A DNA stretch of 46,780 bases from CALAZP01 sp964410725 (lineage in GTDB: Bacteria > Bacteroidota > Bacteroidia > Chitinophagales > Saprospiraceae). This document shows, piece by piece, positions 26,953 through 36,726 of this stretch (position 1 is its first letter; the number at the start of each line of letters is the position of its first letter). The stretch is taken from NCBI GenBank assembly GCA_964410725.1, contig CAYPID010000016.1, positions 1 to 46,780 of the forward strand, written 5' to 3'. The notes beneath the pieces are model-generated. The model searched no databases and was not told where the DNA came from. It worked only from the letters and a program-made list of their open reading frames with translations. Both the position numbers and the translations under genes were made by a program.

Positions 26953-28373
26953 GACTTGGTAGGTTTAATTTTGGTTTGATAGAAGTAAATGGCTGCTCCA
27001 ATGGTCATGACGAAGATATATGCTGGGGTAGATTTGAGATACCAGGTTTGAGAAGAAACCACTAAATCCTTATACAAGTGAATACTTAAAAAAATAGTCA
27101 TTAAAAATAAACCAATAGCCCCAATGATTTTCCTTCCCTTAGGGGTTTTAAAAATTTTTATTTTCTCAGCAATGTGAGGTTGGCGGAGATCAATGATTAA
27201 AAGCGTGATACACATCAAAGTAAAATTAATCATCATGGCTGTAACCATAATATCTATTCCGAGAAAGAAATCTCCTGCAAAATGGCTGCCAATGATTCCT
27301 ATTGAGGCCATGGTTCCCGATAGTAATAAGGCATTAGTCGGAGTTTTACTTTCCTTTCCTACTTTAGAAAAAATTCTTGGAAAAATCCCATCAAAAGACC
27401 AGGCAAACGTTAAACGGGAAACGGAAAGTAACATGGCTGGGATGTCGTTCACTAAAGCGATTCCAGCTCCGCCAATAATTAATGCCCCCATAAATGGAGA
27501 AAGTAATGGTGATAATAATCCTGGAGCGGTTATATCCTCAACTGCGGCTCTTTCAGCGACGTATGGCCAAGGAATTGAATGGTAAACTGCATAGGTAAAT
27601 AAATAGTAAAATGTGCCCACAATTAATATGGTCAATCCAATAGCCAATGGAATGTTGGTAGACGGATTTTTGGCTTCGCCACCTGCCTGAGCAATGGAAT
27701 CAAATCCAATAAAACTAGAGAAAAGGATAGAGGCTGCGCCTAAAAGGACTGATAAACTAGGGTTGGTTTGAAGTTGAGTTGGAATCACAGCTTTGGTAGC
27801 TTGTACAAAATCTGAGTGATTGAAAAAAAGTCCCCAAAAAATTACTAGACATCCCATGGCAAACATGATAATCATGAGAGGAATTAGTGTTTTTTCGTAA
27901 AAAGCATTTCCCTTTTGGTTGATGATTACAAAAGTCCAAACCAGAAAAAGGGAGAGTATTACCCTTACTTTTCCTATACTTAAAAATTGACCGACTTCGT
28001 TCCATTCCAAAGCGATTGACATGTCCCGGATAAAAGGAATAGCTAGGTAACTGACTACACCTATGATAATGGATAATCCAAACCATTGCGAAAAACTAGC
28101 GATAAACCCTAAAAAATTATTTAATCCTTTAGAAACATAAATGTAACTTCCCCCTGGTTCAGGGAGTGCAGAACCTAATGCAGCATAACTTAAAGCTGCA
28201 AATATAGCTGGTATCGCTGCGATTAAAAATGCAGTTAATACTTGATCTCCAATTCCAGGAACGGTGCGGTGAATCATGAAAGGAACGATATAAACAGATG
28301 CCCCCAACATCGAACAAATTCCGGTTGCGGTGAGCGCAAGAAGACCCATATTCCTTTTTAATTCTGATTTCAT
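26949..28373 (-). CDS. APC-family amino acid permease
   Basis: 474 residues with about 12 hydrophobic helices. The first helix has the APC substrate-binding stretch GICSMLGASVYIVP; later LPEPGGSYIYVSKGLN and FSSFIGFDSIAQAGGEAKNP are the consensus segments of the amino acid-polyamine-organocation superfamily. It takes up amino acids by proton or antiport coupling; the specific amino acid is unknown. It lies upstream of the AKR-RidA/S10 operon in the same direction, once probably with a four-base overlap, suggesting joint use of amino acids. Confidence 0.9.
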   Translation of the reverse strand: MKSELKRNMGLLALTATGICSMLGASVYIVPFMIHRTVPGIGDQVLTAFLIAAIPAIFAALSYAALGSALPEPGGSYIYVSKGLNNFLGFIASFSQWFGLSIIIGVVSYLAIPFIRDMSIALEWNEVGQFLSIGKVRVILSLFLVWTFVIINQKGNAFYEKTLIPLMIIMFAMGCLVIFWGLFFNHSDFVQATKAVIPTQLQTNPSLSVLLGAASILFSSFIGFDSIAQAGGEAKNPSTNIPLAIGLTILIVGTFYYLFTYAVYHSIPWPYVAERAAVEDITAPGLLSPLLSPFMGALIIGGAGIALVNDIPAMLLSVSRLTFAWSFDGIFPRIFSKVGKESKTPTNALLLSGTMASIGIIGSHFAGDFFLGIDIMVTAMMINFTLMCITLLIIDLRQPHIAEKIKIFKTPKGRKIIGAIGLFLMTIFLSIHLYKDLVVSSQTWYLKSTPAYIFVMTIGAAIYFYQTKIKPTKS

Positions 28374-28442
28374 AGCAATTAATATTCCTAATATTTTGAT
28401 TAAATTGGACCTAATAGTAATTGAAATGAAAAGTTAGTAAAA

Positions 28443-29774
28443 ATGACTCGTTGGAATACCTTTATCTATAAACTTATTTTATTTCTTCTTTTTGGAGTTG
28501 GAAATAATATACTAATTGCTAATACTGATCCAATTAATGGAACATCCATCGCTGCCAGCATTGAGGAGAAGCTTCCTTTTTTGGTAAATTTTTATAAAGA
28601 ATTGCACCAAAACCCTGAAGTTTCACTTCAGGAGCAAGAAACTTCTGCCAAGTTAGCTAAAGAATTAGAGCAACTTGGTTTTGAAGTCACTACTCATTTT
28701 GGGGGCTATGGACTTGTTGCCATACTTAAAAATGGAGAAGGCCCAACGGTTCTTTACAGAACAGACATGGATGCACTGCCTATGCCCGAGAAAACCAATT
28801 TGAGTTATGCCAGTCAAAAAACCATTACCATGGATGGGATTGAATCTGGTATAATGCATTCTTGTGGCCACGATATGCACATGACAAATTGGATAGGAAC
28901 AGCCATGGTTATGAGTGAACGAAGGTCTGAATGGAGTGGTACATTAATGTTGATTGGCCAACCGGCAGAGGAAATTGGAGCTGGAGCAAAATTGATGTTG
29001 GATCAAGGTCTATATTCAACTTTTGGTGTACCAGACTTCGGATTTGCTTTACACTGTAATCCCACCATTCCTGCTGGACAAATTGGGGTAGGTGCTGGGT
29101 ACACTATGGCTAATGCAGAAATAGTCGATATCGCAATAAAAGGTGTAGGAGCCCATGGTGCTAGTCCTCATATGGCGGTAGATCCAATAGTTCTAGCAAG
29201 TATGATGATTATGGATATTCAAACTATTGTCAGCAGAAATGTGAAGCCTATAGAAAGCGCAGTAATTACTGTGGGGGCTATTAAGGGTGGAACCAAGCAT
29301 AATATTATTCCAGATGAAGTTTCCTTAAAGATTACTGTCCGAACATTTAAGGATGAGGTCCGATTAATGATTAGAAAAAGAATCAATGAAATAGCGAGAG
29401 GAGTTGCTATTGCAGCCGGTTTGCCAGAATCCTTAATGCCTGTGGTTACATACAATGAGAGTTATACTCCGGCTAACTTGAATTATCCAGAAATGGTAGA
29501 TAAACTAAAAAGTGCCGCTGGAAAAGTAATTGGAGAAACGAATGTGGTGGAAGCGGAGCCTCAATTAGTAGCTGAAGATTTTGCTAGATATGGACAGACT
29601 GAAGATAGGGTGCCCACTGTATTATATTGGTTGGGGACGGTTCCTAAGGAAAGATTAGAAGCTGAAACGCTTCCTGGATTACATTCTCCATTTTACTATC
29701 CAGCTCCGGAGAAGTCTATTCAAACTGGCGTAGGGGTTTCAACACAACTTTTATTTGATTTATTTAATCCCTAG
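28443..29774 (+). CDS. M20 family amidohydrolase, secreted
   Basis: 443 residues with an N-terminal hydrophobic signal (FIYKLILFLLFGVG). The metal site HSCGHDMHM (residues 139-147) and PAEEIGAGA are those of M20D amidohydrolases (hippurate hydrolase/aminoacylase type), and a dimerisation lid domain follows in the middle. It cleaves N-acyl amino acids or similar amides. It is divergent from the APC permease gene (69 bp between starts) and its end overlaps the DUF6702 gene convergently by 15 bp. Confidence 0.9.
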   Translation: MTRWNTFIYKLILFLLFGVGNNILIANTDPINGTSIAASIEEKLPFLVNFYKELHQNPEVSLQEQETSAKLAKELEQLGFEVTTHFGGYGLVAILKNGEGPTVLYRTDMDALPMPEKTNLSYASQKTITMDGIESGIMHSCGHDMHMTNWIGTAMVMSERRSEWSGTLMLIGQPAEEIGAGAKLMLDQGLYSTFGVPDFGFALHCNPTIPAGQIGVGAGYTMANAEIVDIAIKGVGAHGASPHMAVDPIVLASMMIMDIQTIVSRNVKPIESAVITVGAIKGGTKHNIIPDEVSLKITVRTFKDEVRLMIRKRINEIARGVAIAAGLPESLMPVVTYNESYTPANLNYPEMVDKLKSAAGKVIGETNVVEAEPQLVAEDFARYGQTEDRVPTVLYWLGTVPKERLEAETLPGLHSPFYYPAPEKSIQTGVGVSTQLLFDLFNP

Positions 29775-30272
29775 GACCACCTCCTCCTTTGACTTGTTTT
29801 TTTTCAATCTTAGAAAAAAGCGCTGTTCCCCAAAGGAAAGGTGGACCATATTGGATTGGGTAGGAAATACCTCCATTAGATAATCCCCTTGTATTTCAAG
29901 AATTTGAGCTTTTTCAGTTCTTATGAGGGTATCTTTGTAAACAGCGGTTAAAAGGTAAATGGTCTCTTGATAATCGGCTGCTATTTCTTCCAGATTCATT
30001 GCCCATTTATTTTTAGAATTGACTTTGTGCAAAATTAGATGCTGTTTGAAATAGGTTTTTATTTCTGGAATATTTTTAAATCCAATATCCGCTATATTAG
30101 AAATTTCTTTTTCATTAAAATGATTGATTAATGCTGCTTGTAGGTCATCACTAAAAACTTTTATCTGTATTTCCAATTCATTTTGATTTTCTGTTAATAC
30201 CATTTTGGAAGTACTCAAATATAGAGCGTGAGGAGAAACAGTTAAAAAGAACCAGACAATCAAACCTAACAT
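29760..30272 (-). CDS. DUF6702 family protein, exported
   Basis: 170 residues with a short signal (LIVWFFLTVSPHA) and then the typical SKMVLTENQNELEIQIKVFSDDLQAAL opening that I know from Bacteroidota DUF6702 proteins. Function unknown. It is last in the minus-strand train, 8 bp after the acyltransferase; its 3' end overlaps the M20 gene by 15 bp. Confidence 0.7.
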   Translation of the reverse strand: MLGLIVWFFLTVSPHALYLSTSKMVLTENQNELEIQIKVFSDDLQAALINHFNEKEISNIADIGFKNIPEIKTYFKQHLILHKVNSKNKWAMNLEEIAADYQETIYLLTAVYKDTLIRTEKAQILEIQGDYLMEVFPTQSNMVHLSFGEQRFFLRLKKNKSKEEVVLGIK

Positions 30273-30280
30273 AATGGTAT

Positions 30281-31084
30281 TTATTCATCAGGAGTAAGTT
30301 TCCATCTTTTGTGACTCCAAAGCCAAAAAGATGGATTTTCGATTATTTTAGCTTCTACAATTGATGCGTATTTTTCTGTAATCCATCCAGAAGGGGTATT
30401 AAGAGGATCATCGGAAATTAACTCAAAGCGAAGCAGGTATCCGCCACTTGGATTTCTATCAACATGAGCATAAAAAACAGGGATATTCATTTTTTTTGCC
30501 ATTTTCTCTGCTCCATGAAAAAAGGCAGTTTGCTGATTTAAAAAATTAACCCAATGACTGCTGATAGTATTGGAAGGGGTCTGATCAGCAACCATATATA
30601 TTGCAACATTTTCCTCTTTAAGACTCAATATTTTTTTTACGTCATGCATGGAAACTAAAATGGAGCCAAATTTGGTTCTGGTTTTAACAATCCATTGGTT
30701 AAACCATTTGTTTTTAAGTGGCTTAAATATAGCAGCGACACGGTCATTAGATTTAACTCCTAAAGCAGTACCCGCATACTCCCAATTTTGAAAATGGGCT
30801 GTCAAAACAAAACAACTGGAACCTTTTGTTAATAGGGAAGCTAAGAGCTCATAATTTACAATCTCCACTTTATTTAAAAGTTGTTCATCAGAGTAGGTGC
30901 CTAACAGAAAAGTTTCAATAATCAGATTTGACAAATACTTGTAAAATCCCTTTTCAATTTTTTTAAGTTCCTCTTTAGAATAGTGGGGAAAAGATTTTTG
31001 GAGGTTTGATTCCACTACCTTTTTTCGATACTTTATGAGGTAGTATAATATCCAGAATAACCCAATGGAGAAGGTCTTTTGCAT
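30281..31084 (-). CDS. LpxL/HtrB-type lipid A (or phospholipid) acyltransferase
   Basis: 267 residues, one N-terminal hydrophobic segment. The catalytic HxxxxE is AHFQNWE (His97, Glu102), with VADQTPSN and the final FWLWSHKRWK, all typical of the lysophospholipid/lipid A late acyltransferase family. It adds a secondary acyl chain to lipid A at the inner membrane. It is shorter than the usual 290-310. The start codon is 3 bp after the sugar porter stop, so the two are translationally close. What it does in the pump operon is unknown. Confidence 0.88.
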   Translation of the reverse strand: MQKTFSIGLFWILYYLIKYRKKVVESNLQKSFPHYSKEELKKIEKGFYKYLSNLIIETFLLGTYSDEQLLNKVEIVNYELLASLLTKGSSCFVLTAHFQNWEYAGTALGVKSNDRVAAIFKPLKNKWFNQWIVKTRTKFGSILVSMHDVKKILSLKEENVAIYMVADQTPSNTISSHWVNFLNQQTAFFHGAEKMAKKMNIPVFYAHVDRNPSGGYLLRFELISDDPLNTPSGWITEKYASIVEAKIIENPSFWLWSHKRWKLTPDE

Positions 31085-31087
31085 GAT

Positions 31088-32413
31088 TTATTCTTCAATC
31101 ATTTGTTTTTCTAAATCTTCCAATGAAACCCCTTTAGTTTCAGGTACTTTCATAAAAACCCAAACGGCTTGTAGAATCATCATAAAGGCAAAGAATAAGA
31201 AGACAGGTGCAGGGCCTATTGTTTCAAATAAGGAGGGAATAAATGACGGTATGATCGCAGCTAATACCCAATGGATAGAAACTCCAAATGCCTGACCTGA
31301 ACTCCTCAGGTGGTTGGGAAAAATTTCAGCGATAAACACCCAAATTACTGTGCCTTGACCTATTGCATGGGCCCCAATGAAGAGGAATAAAAAAATGGGA
31401 ATGACTACTCCGCCCCAATTAAAGTAAAAGGCTGCCCCTACCACTGTAAGAGATATGATATATCCGGCCGATCCAATATATAACAATTGTTTTCTTCCCA
31501 TTTTGTCAATTAAAGAAAGACCTATTAGAGTGAAAATCAAATTGGTTACTCCTAAGCCAATGGAGCTTAAAAAGGAGGATGAAGATTCCAACCCAGCTGC
31601 TTCAAAAATTCTTGGTGCGTAATAGAGCAATGCATTAATACCGGAAAATTGGTTAAAGAAGGAAATAAAAAAGGCGAGCATTAGCGGTTTTTTCCATTTC
31701 TTTTTAAAAACACTTTCCTTTGGAATGCCAGTTTCAAGTATTGAAACTTTATACTGTTGAATTTTAGCATTTATTACTTCTTCAGGATAATTGATAGCTA
31801 ATATTTTTCTTGCCCCCTCTTCATCTTCTTTATTAATAACTAACCATCTGGGACTTTTGGGCACATTGAGTACCATTAGAAAATATATGAATGCGGGAAT
31901 CGCTTCCACTCCAATCATCCATCTCCATGCCTGTTCACCTACATCACTTAATAAATAATTGGAATAGAAAGCCACCAGAATCCCGAATACAATATTAAAT
32001 TGATAGGATGCAACCAATCTTCCTCTGTAAGCAGATGGTGCAATTTCTGATATGTAGGCAGGGGCAGCAATAGTAGAAGCCCCAACGCCTAACCCTCCAA
32101 TGAATCTGAATAAAGCGAAAATCCAAGGATCATTGGCCAAAGCAGATCCAATGGCAGAAGCGACATATAGTATCCCAATAAGTATTAAGGTATTTTTTCT
32201 TCCAATTTTATCTGTGGGAATTCCCCCGAAAATTGCGCCTATAACCGTTCCCCAAAGTGCGGAGGCAATAACCACTGTCCCATGAAAGAGCTTCCCCTTT
32301 TGCCATAAGGACTCCAGGGCTTGATCAGCTCCGGATATAACAATCGTATCAAAACCAAAAAGGAAACCAGCCAATGCCACTGTAATGGACCAATAAAATA
32401 TTTTCTTATTCAT
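31088..32413 (-). CDS. sugar porter (MFS)
   Basis: 441 residues with 12 predicted helices. Sugar-porter motifs are complete: DKIGRKNTL after helix 2, PKSPRWLV between helices 5 and 6 region, DKMGRKQLLYIG after helix 8 and PETKGVSLEDLE near the end. It imports a monosaccharide with a proton; the sugar is unknown. It starts 33 bp after the TolC stop and is followed by the acyltransferase at 3 bp. Confidence 0.92.
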   Translation of the reverse strand: MNKKIFYWSITVALAGFLFGFDTIVISGADQALESLWQKGKLFHGTVVIASALWGTVIGAIFGGIPTDKIGRKNTLILIGILYVASAIGSALANDPWIFALFRFIGGLGVGASTIAAPAYISEIAPSAYRGRLVASYQFNIVFGILVAFYSNYLLSDVGEQAWRWMIGVEAIPAFIYFLMVLNVPKSPRWLVINKEDEEGARKILAINYPEEVINAKIQQYKVSILETGIPKESVFKKKWKKPLMLAFFISFFNQFSGINALLYYAPRIFEAAGLESSSSFLSSIGLGVTNLIFTLIGLSLIDKMGRKQLLYIGSAGYIISLTVVGAAFYFNWGGVVIPIFLFLFIGAHAIGQGTVIWVFIAEIFPNHLRSSGQAFGVSIHWVLAAIIPSFIPSLFETIGPAPVFLFFAFMMILQAVWVFMKVPETKGVSLEDLEKQMIEE

Positions 32414-32446
32414 TTGACTTTTATTAAGGCAATTAAATTAGTTATT

Positions 32447-33892
32447 TTATCTGGTATTCCTATTTTCAATAGGGACTTCAAGTAATTGTAAAATCTGGTA
32501 GTAAAGGGTGAGTAGCTGACAATCAATAGAAAGCTTGAGTTTGCCAGCTGCATTTTTCTGGGCAACTGCCTCATTTAGCTCCAGTAAGGTGATTTGTCCC
32601 TCCTTAAAAAGAATCTCAGCTTCTTGAAAAGATTGAGCGGCCCAATCTTCGGAGGAGTTGGCCAAAATTTTCGCTTTTTTTAGGTTTTGATATTGTGACC
32701 AAAATTGTTCTAATCGGGATCTTTTTGTTTTGAGCATCCGTCTTTTATCTAATTGAAGCTTTTTTTCCTTTAATAAAGTTATTTGTTGACCTTTTGCTCC
32801 CATTTTATGATTCCAAACGGGAATGGATAGTTGGATGGAAAACTGTTGTTGCCATTCCCAATCATTGACTAAAAGTGGAAGAGTAGAACCGGAACCATTC
32901 ATCCCCAGCAACATATTTATTCTCGCTGTTGGACTACTTAAAGTGCGTCTTTCCCGATCTTCTAATTTAAGTTGGTGCAGGTTCTGCTCTATTGGTAGAA
33001 GGAATGTATTTTTTTGAAGCCAATTATCCTTATATATTTCAAAAGAATGATTTAAATCTGGGAGATTAGGAAAGGTGGTCTCTAACTCCCAATTCTCATT
33101 TTCCAAATTGATAATCTCAGAAATGAATCTTTTTTCGGTTTTAAAATTTTCTTTTAAATACTGCAACTGCAATTGATATTGAATCAATGCCAATTTTAAA
33201 TTATTAATGTTGAATACACTTCCCCAGCCTAGTTCTTTTAAGCTGAGATTCATATCGAGCAAATGTTCGTAATTACTAATAGACTCCTCTAATAGTTGAA
33301 TTTCTTTTATGAATAATAAGCAAGAAGTATACCTGCTGACTAACTCATTGATGATTTCGTATTGGGTGGAAATGTACTGGAGAGATGCTATTTGATCACT
33401 GAAAGATTGAAGCTGATGTTCATATTTTTTTAGGTTAAACTTTTGCAGAGGAATCTCAAACCCAATGGAAACAGGAGTAAAGGCGTATTCTTTCGATAAA
33501 CCTTTTTCACTAAAATTAGGTATGTCTAATCTTTGAAGATTGGATTGTATAGAAAAATTTCCACCAGTTGGTAAAGGAATATTTGCGATAAATGCCCCTT
33601 GGGAATAGGCAGATGCCCGATACACAAAATCCTCCACCCCACTGGGAAGAATTATAGGGTGTAGTGACCTATTCCAATTGGGTAAATTGGCTTCAAACGA
33701 GATACTGGGTTTCCACCTCAAAAGCCTAAATTCTCCTTCCTTTTGAATCAGCTCATTTGCAATAGTCCTTTGTGGAATTAAAAGAGAGCTAATTAGCGAC
33801 CGCTCCAGTAATTGTTGAAAATTTAATTTAATCTGACCCCATAAAAAGCAAGGGAATAATCCCAATATTATAACTTTAACCATAGTATCCAT
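32447..33892 (-). CDS. TolC-family outer-membrane channel
   Basis: 481 residues (an ATG three codons later at 33883 is an alternative start). A signal peptide (IILGLFPCFLWGQ) is followed by the long alpha-helical repeats of an outer membrane efflux protein, with two symmetric halves: about 25-230 and 240-475. It completes a tripartite RND pump. The start overlaps the RND permease stop by 25 bp. Divergent from usual TolC, with extra tryptophans, but of normal length. Confidence 0.85.
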   Translation of the reverse strand: MDTMVKVIILGLFPCFLWGQIKLNFQQLLERSLISSLLIPQRTIANELIQKEGEFRLLRWKPSISFEANLPNWNRSLHPIILPSGVEDFVYRASAYSQGAFIANIPLPTGGNFSIQSNLQRLDIPNFSEKGLSKEYAFTPVSIGFEIPLQKFNLKKYEHQLQSFSDQIASLQYISTQYEIINELVSRYTSCLLFIKEIQLLEESISNYEHLLDMNLSLKELGWGSVFNINNLKLALIQYQLQLQYLKENFKTEKRFISEIINLENENWELETTFPNLPDLNHSFEIYKDNWLQKNTFLLPIEQNLHQLKLEDRERRTLSSPTARINMLLGMNGSGSTLPLLVNDWEWQQQFSIQLSIPVWNHKMGAKGQQITLLKEKKLQLDKRRMLKTKRSRLEQFWSQYQNLKKAKILANSSEDWAAQSFQEAEILFKEGQITLLELNEAVAQKNAAGKLKLSIDCQLLTLYYQILQLLEVPIENRNTR

Positions 33893-36726
33893 TTAGGTAA
33901 TAAAAAAAGGCTAGTAAAGGTGGAGACGGTCATGCCCCCAAGTAAGGAAAGTGCAAAGGGAATTTGAAGTTGGTTGCCAAGGGAAGGGTTCCAAAAAATT
34001 GGAATAATAGCTAATACAGTAGATAACGAAGTCAAAATAATTGGCAGAAATCTTTGTTTGCCTGCACGAAGGATTGCTTTTCCCAAATAGTAGTTTTTAC
34101 TTTTTAGCAGTTGTTGAATACGATCCATTTTTAGAATGGAATCGTTGACCACAATTCCAAGACTAATTATCATTCCCGCTAAGGACATTAGATTGACACT
34201 GGCCTTGAATAGATACAAAAGTATTAAAGACCCCATGATTGAAATAGGTATTTCCAGCATAATCAAAAGGGTAAGTTTCCATGATTGGAAATGTAAAAAC
34301 AACATAAATATTAAGGCGAAAATGGTTGCTCCTCCTATTTTTAAAAAATCTAATTGTTGTTCATTTTTTAAATTGGGGAGTCCTTTGATTTGGTAATTAA
34401 TAAGAGAATCTCTTCTTAGCGCTTTTATAATCTTAGTGTAAGCATGATTAGGAAAAACCAGATTGGAGACCACTCCATCGGCATTAGAATATGTTCTTTC
34501 TGTTCTGCTATGAAGTACCGGTTGAACCAAAAAAGAGATTGGAATATGATGTTTATCCTTATTTTCCACTAATATTTTGGAATAATTTTGGTCTCTCTTT
34601 CTAAAGAGTATTTGGTTGACATGATTCCCAATATTTTCTTTTGGAATAATAATTCGGTTAGAAAGCGATGCGATGATGTCTCGAACCCTATCAGGGTCGG
34701 TCTTGGTTTTCAATAATTGAAATGGGAGTTCGACAAACTGTGTATCAGTTACGAAGGGAATTGGGTGAATCTGAATATTGGTGGAAATCCGAGGAATTTC
34801 TTTAGGGTTAACTCTTAGTTCGAAAAATTGATCATTAAAATTGAAAAGCGTGTGAATAGGATTATCGTAGATTTTTTCTACATCAAACGATTGTTGAACT
34901 TTTGAGGTAAATCGATCTAGTGAGTTTGAAATACAATGAGAAAGACCTAAAATCCAACCTGCTTGCTGATTTTGAATCCTACGGTCAAAAGCTCCTCCCT
35001 CAGTAGATTGTATAAACCAAGTCCGACATTCACTTTTAGCAATCCAATTTTCGAGTAGTTTAAAATTCCTTTTAGAAAAATTAGATAAGGGAATGAAAAA
35101 TGATATTTCTCCAAATTCTAAATCAGGAATTAATTCTTTGGGTAGTTTGTTCCAGAAAAATATTCCACTACAAATCAGAAGGATAGATATCAAAATGGGA
35201 AAACTGTTTTTTTTCATCCATATTTTGTGAAAATAAACATACCAATATGTCCATTTTATAGCTAGCCTACTTTCTGGGATTTTTTTAAAAAACCCATTAA
35301 AAAAAATGGGGATAAAAATTAGAGAGACCATCAAACCAGTTGTCAATCCAATTCCCAAAATCAATCCAAAATACTTTAATAATTGTCCTAATAGGTTGGG
35401 AAGAAAAACTAAAGGAATAAAAATGACTAGTGTTGTGAGATTTCCGGTAACTAAAGCAGGCATAAATTGCTTAACACTTTTTCCAATTGCTCTGAAATTA
35501 TTTTTTCTTTGAATTCCTTTAAGACCATCTATAACAATTATGGTGTTATCAATTACAATACCTACCGTTATCATTAATGCTGATATAGAAATTAAATTGA
35601 TAGAAATATTCAGTAAAAAGAAGATAAGTACTAGGCAACTAATGGTGAGCAAAAGCGAACCACCTGCCAATAGCGTGATATTAAGGTTCCTGTAAAAGAG
35701 GAAAACCAGAGCTATGATTAATAATATTCCAGCTAAAAAACTCGATTGCAGGGCATTGATACTTTGTTGTACTATGTTAGCGTGATTTCTTAATACTTGG
35801 AATTTATATTCTGGAAAATTGAAGGTTAAGTCTGAGATTCTTTGATTGAATTCAGTGTGAAAATTTTGGTAGGATTGATGGGGTTGTTTGTAAATTGAAA
35901 AAAGAACTGCGGACTCACCTTTCAATAAAAATTGCCCTCCTTCATAATGAATTTCCTCTTCCAAATCAGCTAAAAGGTGAAGTGGAATGCTCTGGTTTTT
36001 CCAGTCAATGGAAATATTTTTAAACTCAGGAATGGTATCTAATACAGTTAAATCTACAGTTTGCCAACCTTCTTGAATTTGGAATTCCAGTGGATAATCT
36101 GAAACCGATTTTTGAATGGTTTGAAATAAATGATTAGATGAAATTCCTAACTGATCCAATCTTTCATACTTTGGTTGTATGATAGTTTGCTTTAGGATTT
36201 GGCCTATATTTTCAGTAAAAGAAACTGTATTTAGGCTTTCAAGAGCCCTTTTGATTTCTTCTATATGCGGGTATTCTTGATTGTGTTTATTTTGGACCGA
36301 GAGTAAAACTACAGGTATATCATTTAGGTTGTAGGGGTAGACCACTGGTCTTTGGGCAGCTATCGGGAAATTTTCTTGGTTTCTATCAATGATTTCATTA
36401 ATAGCATATACTTTTTTTTCAACGGATTGCCCAAAAAAGAATTCGAGTTCAATAATTCCCTTTCCGAATATAGATTCAGCTGAAATGTCTTTCAAGCCAT
36501 CTAATAAAATTAGTTGAGTTCTTAATGGAGCAACTATTTCTTCTTCTATTTTTTGATTGGAGCAATTGGGACAATTGATGAGGATACTAATTTGGGGAAT
36601 CTCCATTTCGGGGAGAAAATCCTGAGGTAAAAGGTCTTTCAATAAGAAAGATAGCGCAACTATAAAAATGGCTATGGTTGCCAAGCTTATTAAATATTTA
36701 CTTAGACTTAAATAGAATCGCTCCAT
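33868..36726 (-). CDS. RND efflux permease subunit
   Basis: I choose the ATG at 36726 (952 residues); a longer frame to 36822 would run deep into the previous gene. Twelve helices and two large periplasmic loops are present. The proton-relay region is GIVIDNTIIVID with Asp393 and Asp400, and the second half has GIVVNDSILKMD. The N-terminal porter loop contains a CPNC sequence (about residue 55), not usual in RND pumps. Overlaps: 29 bp with the RND-like gene upstream, 25 bp with the TolC gene downstream. It is shorter than HAE-1 pumps (about 1040), as it lacks some docking sequence. Confidence 0.88.
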   Translation of the reverse strand: MERFYLSLSKYLISLATIAIFIVALSFLLKDLLPQDFLPEMEIPQISILINCPNCSNQKIEEEIVAPLRTQLILLDGLKDISAESIFGKGIIELEFFFGQSVEKKVYAINEIIDRNQENFPIAAQRPVVYPYNLNDIPVVLLSVQNKHNQEYPHIEEIKRALESLNTVSFTENIGQILKQTIIQPKYERLDQLGISSNHLFQTIQKSVSDYPLEFQIQEGWQTVDLTVLDTIPEFKNISIDWKNQSIPLHLLADLEEEIHYEGGQFLLKGESAVLFSIYKQPHQSYQNFHTEFNQRISDLTFNFPEYKFQVLRNHANIVQQSINALQSSFLAGILLIIALVFLFYRNLNITLLAGGSLLLTISCLVLIFFLLNISINLISISALMITVGIVIDNTIIVIDGLKGIQRKNNFRAIGKSVKQFMPALVTGNLTTLVIFIPLVFLPNLLGQLLKYFGLILGIGLTTGLMVSLIFIPIFFNGFFKKIPESRLAIKWTYWYVYFHKIWMKKNSFPILISILLICSGIFFWNKLPKELIPDLEFGEISFFIPLSNFSKRNFKLLENWIAKSECRTWFIQSTEGGAFDRRIQNQQAGWILGLSHCISNSLDRFTSKVQQSFDVEKIYDNPIHTLFNFNDQFFELRVNPKEIPRISTNIQIHPIPFVTDTQFVELPFQLLKTKTDPDRVRDIIASLSNRIIIPKENIGNHVNQILFRKRDQNYSKILVENKDKHHIPISFLVQPVLHSRTERTYSNADGVVSNLVFPNHAYTKIIKALRRDSLINYQIKGLPNLKNEQQLDFLKIGGATIFALIFMLFLHFQSWKLTLLIMLEIPISIMGSLILLYLFKASVNLMSLAGMIISLGIVVNDSILKMDRIQQLLKSKNYYLGKAILRAGKQRFLPIILTSLSTVLAIIPIFWNPSLGNQLQIPFALSLLGGMTVSTFTSLFLLPKWILWLKL

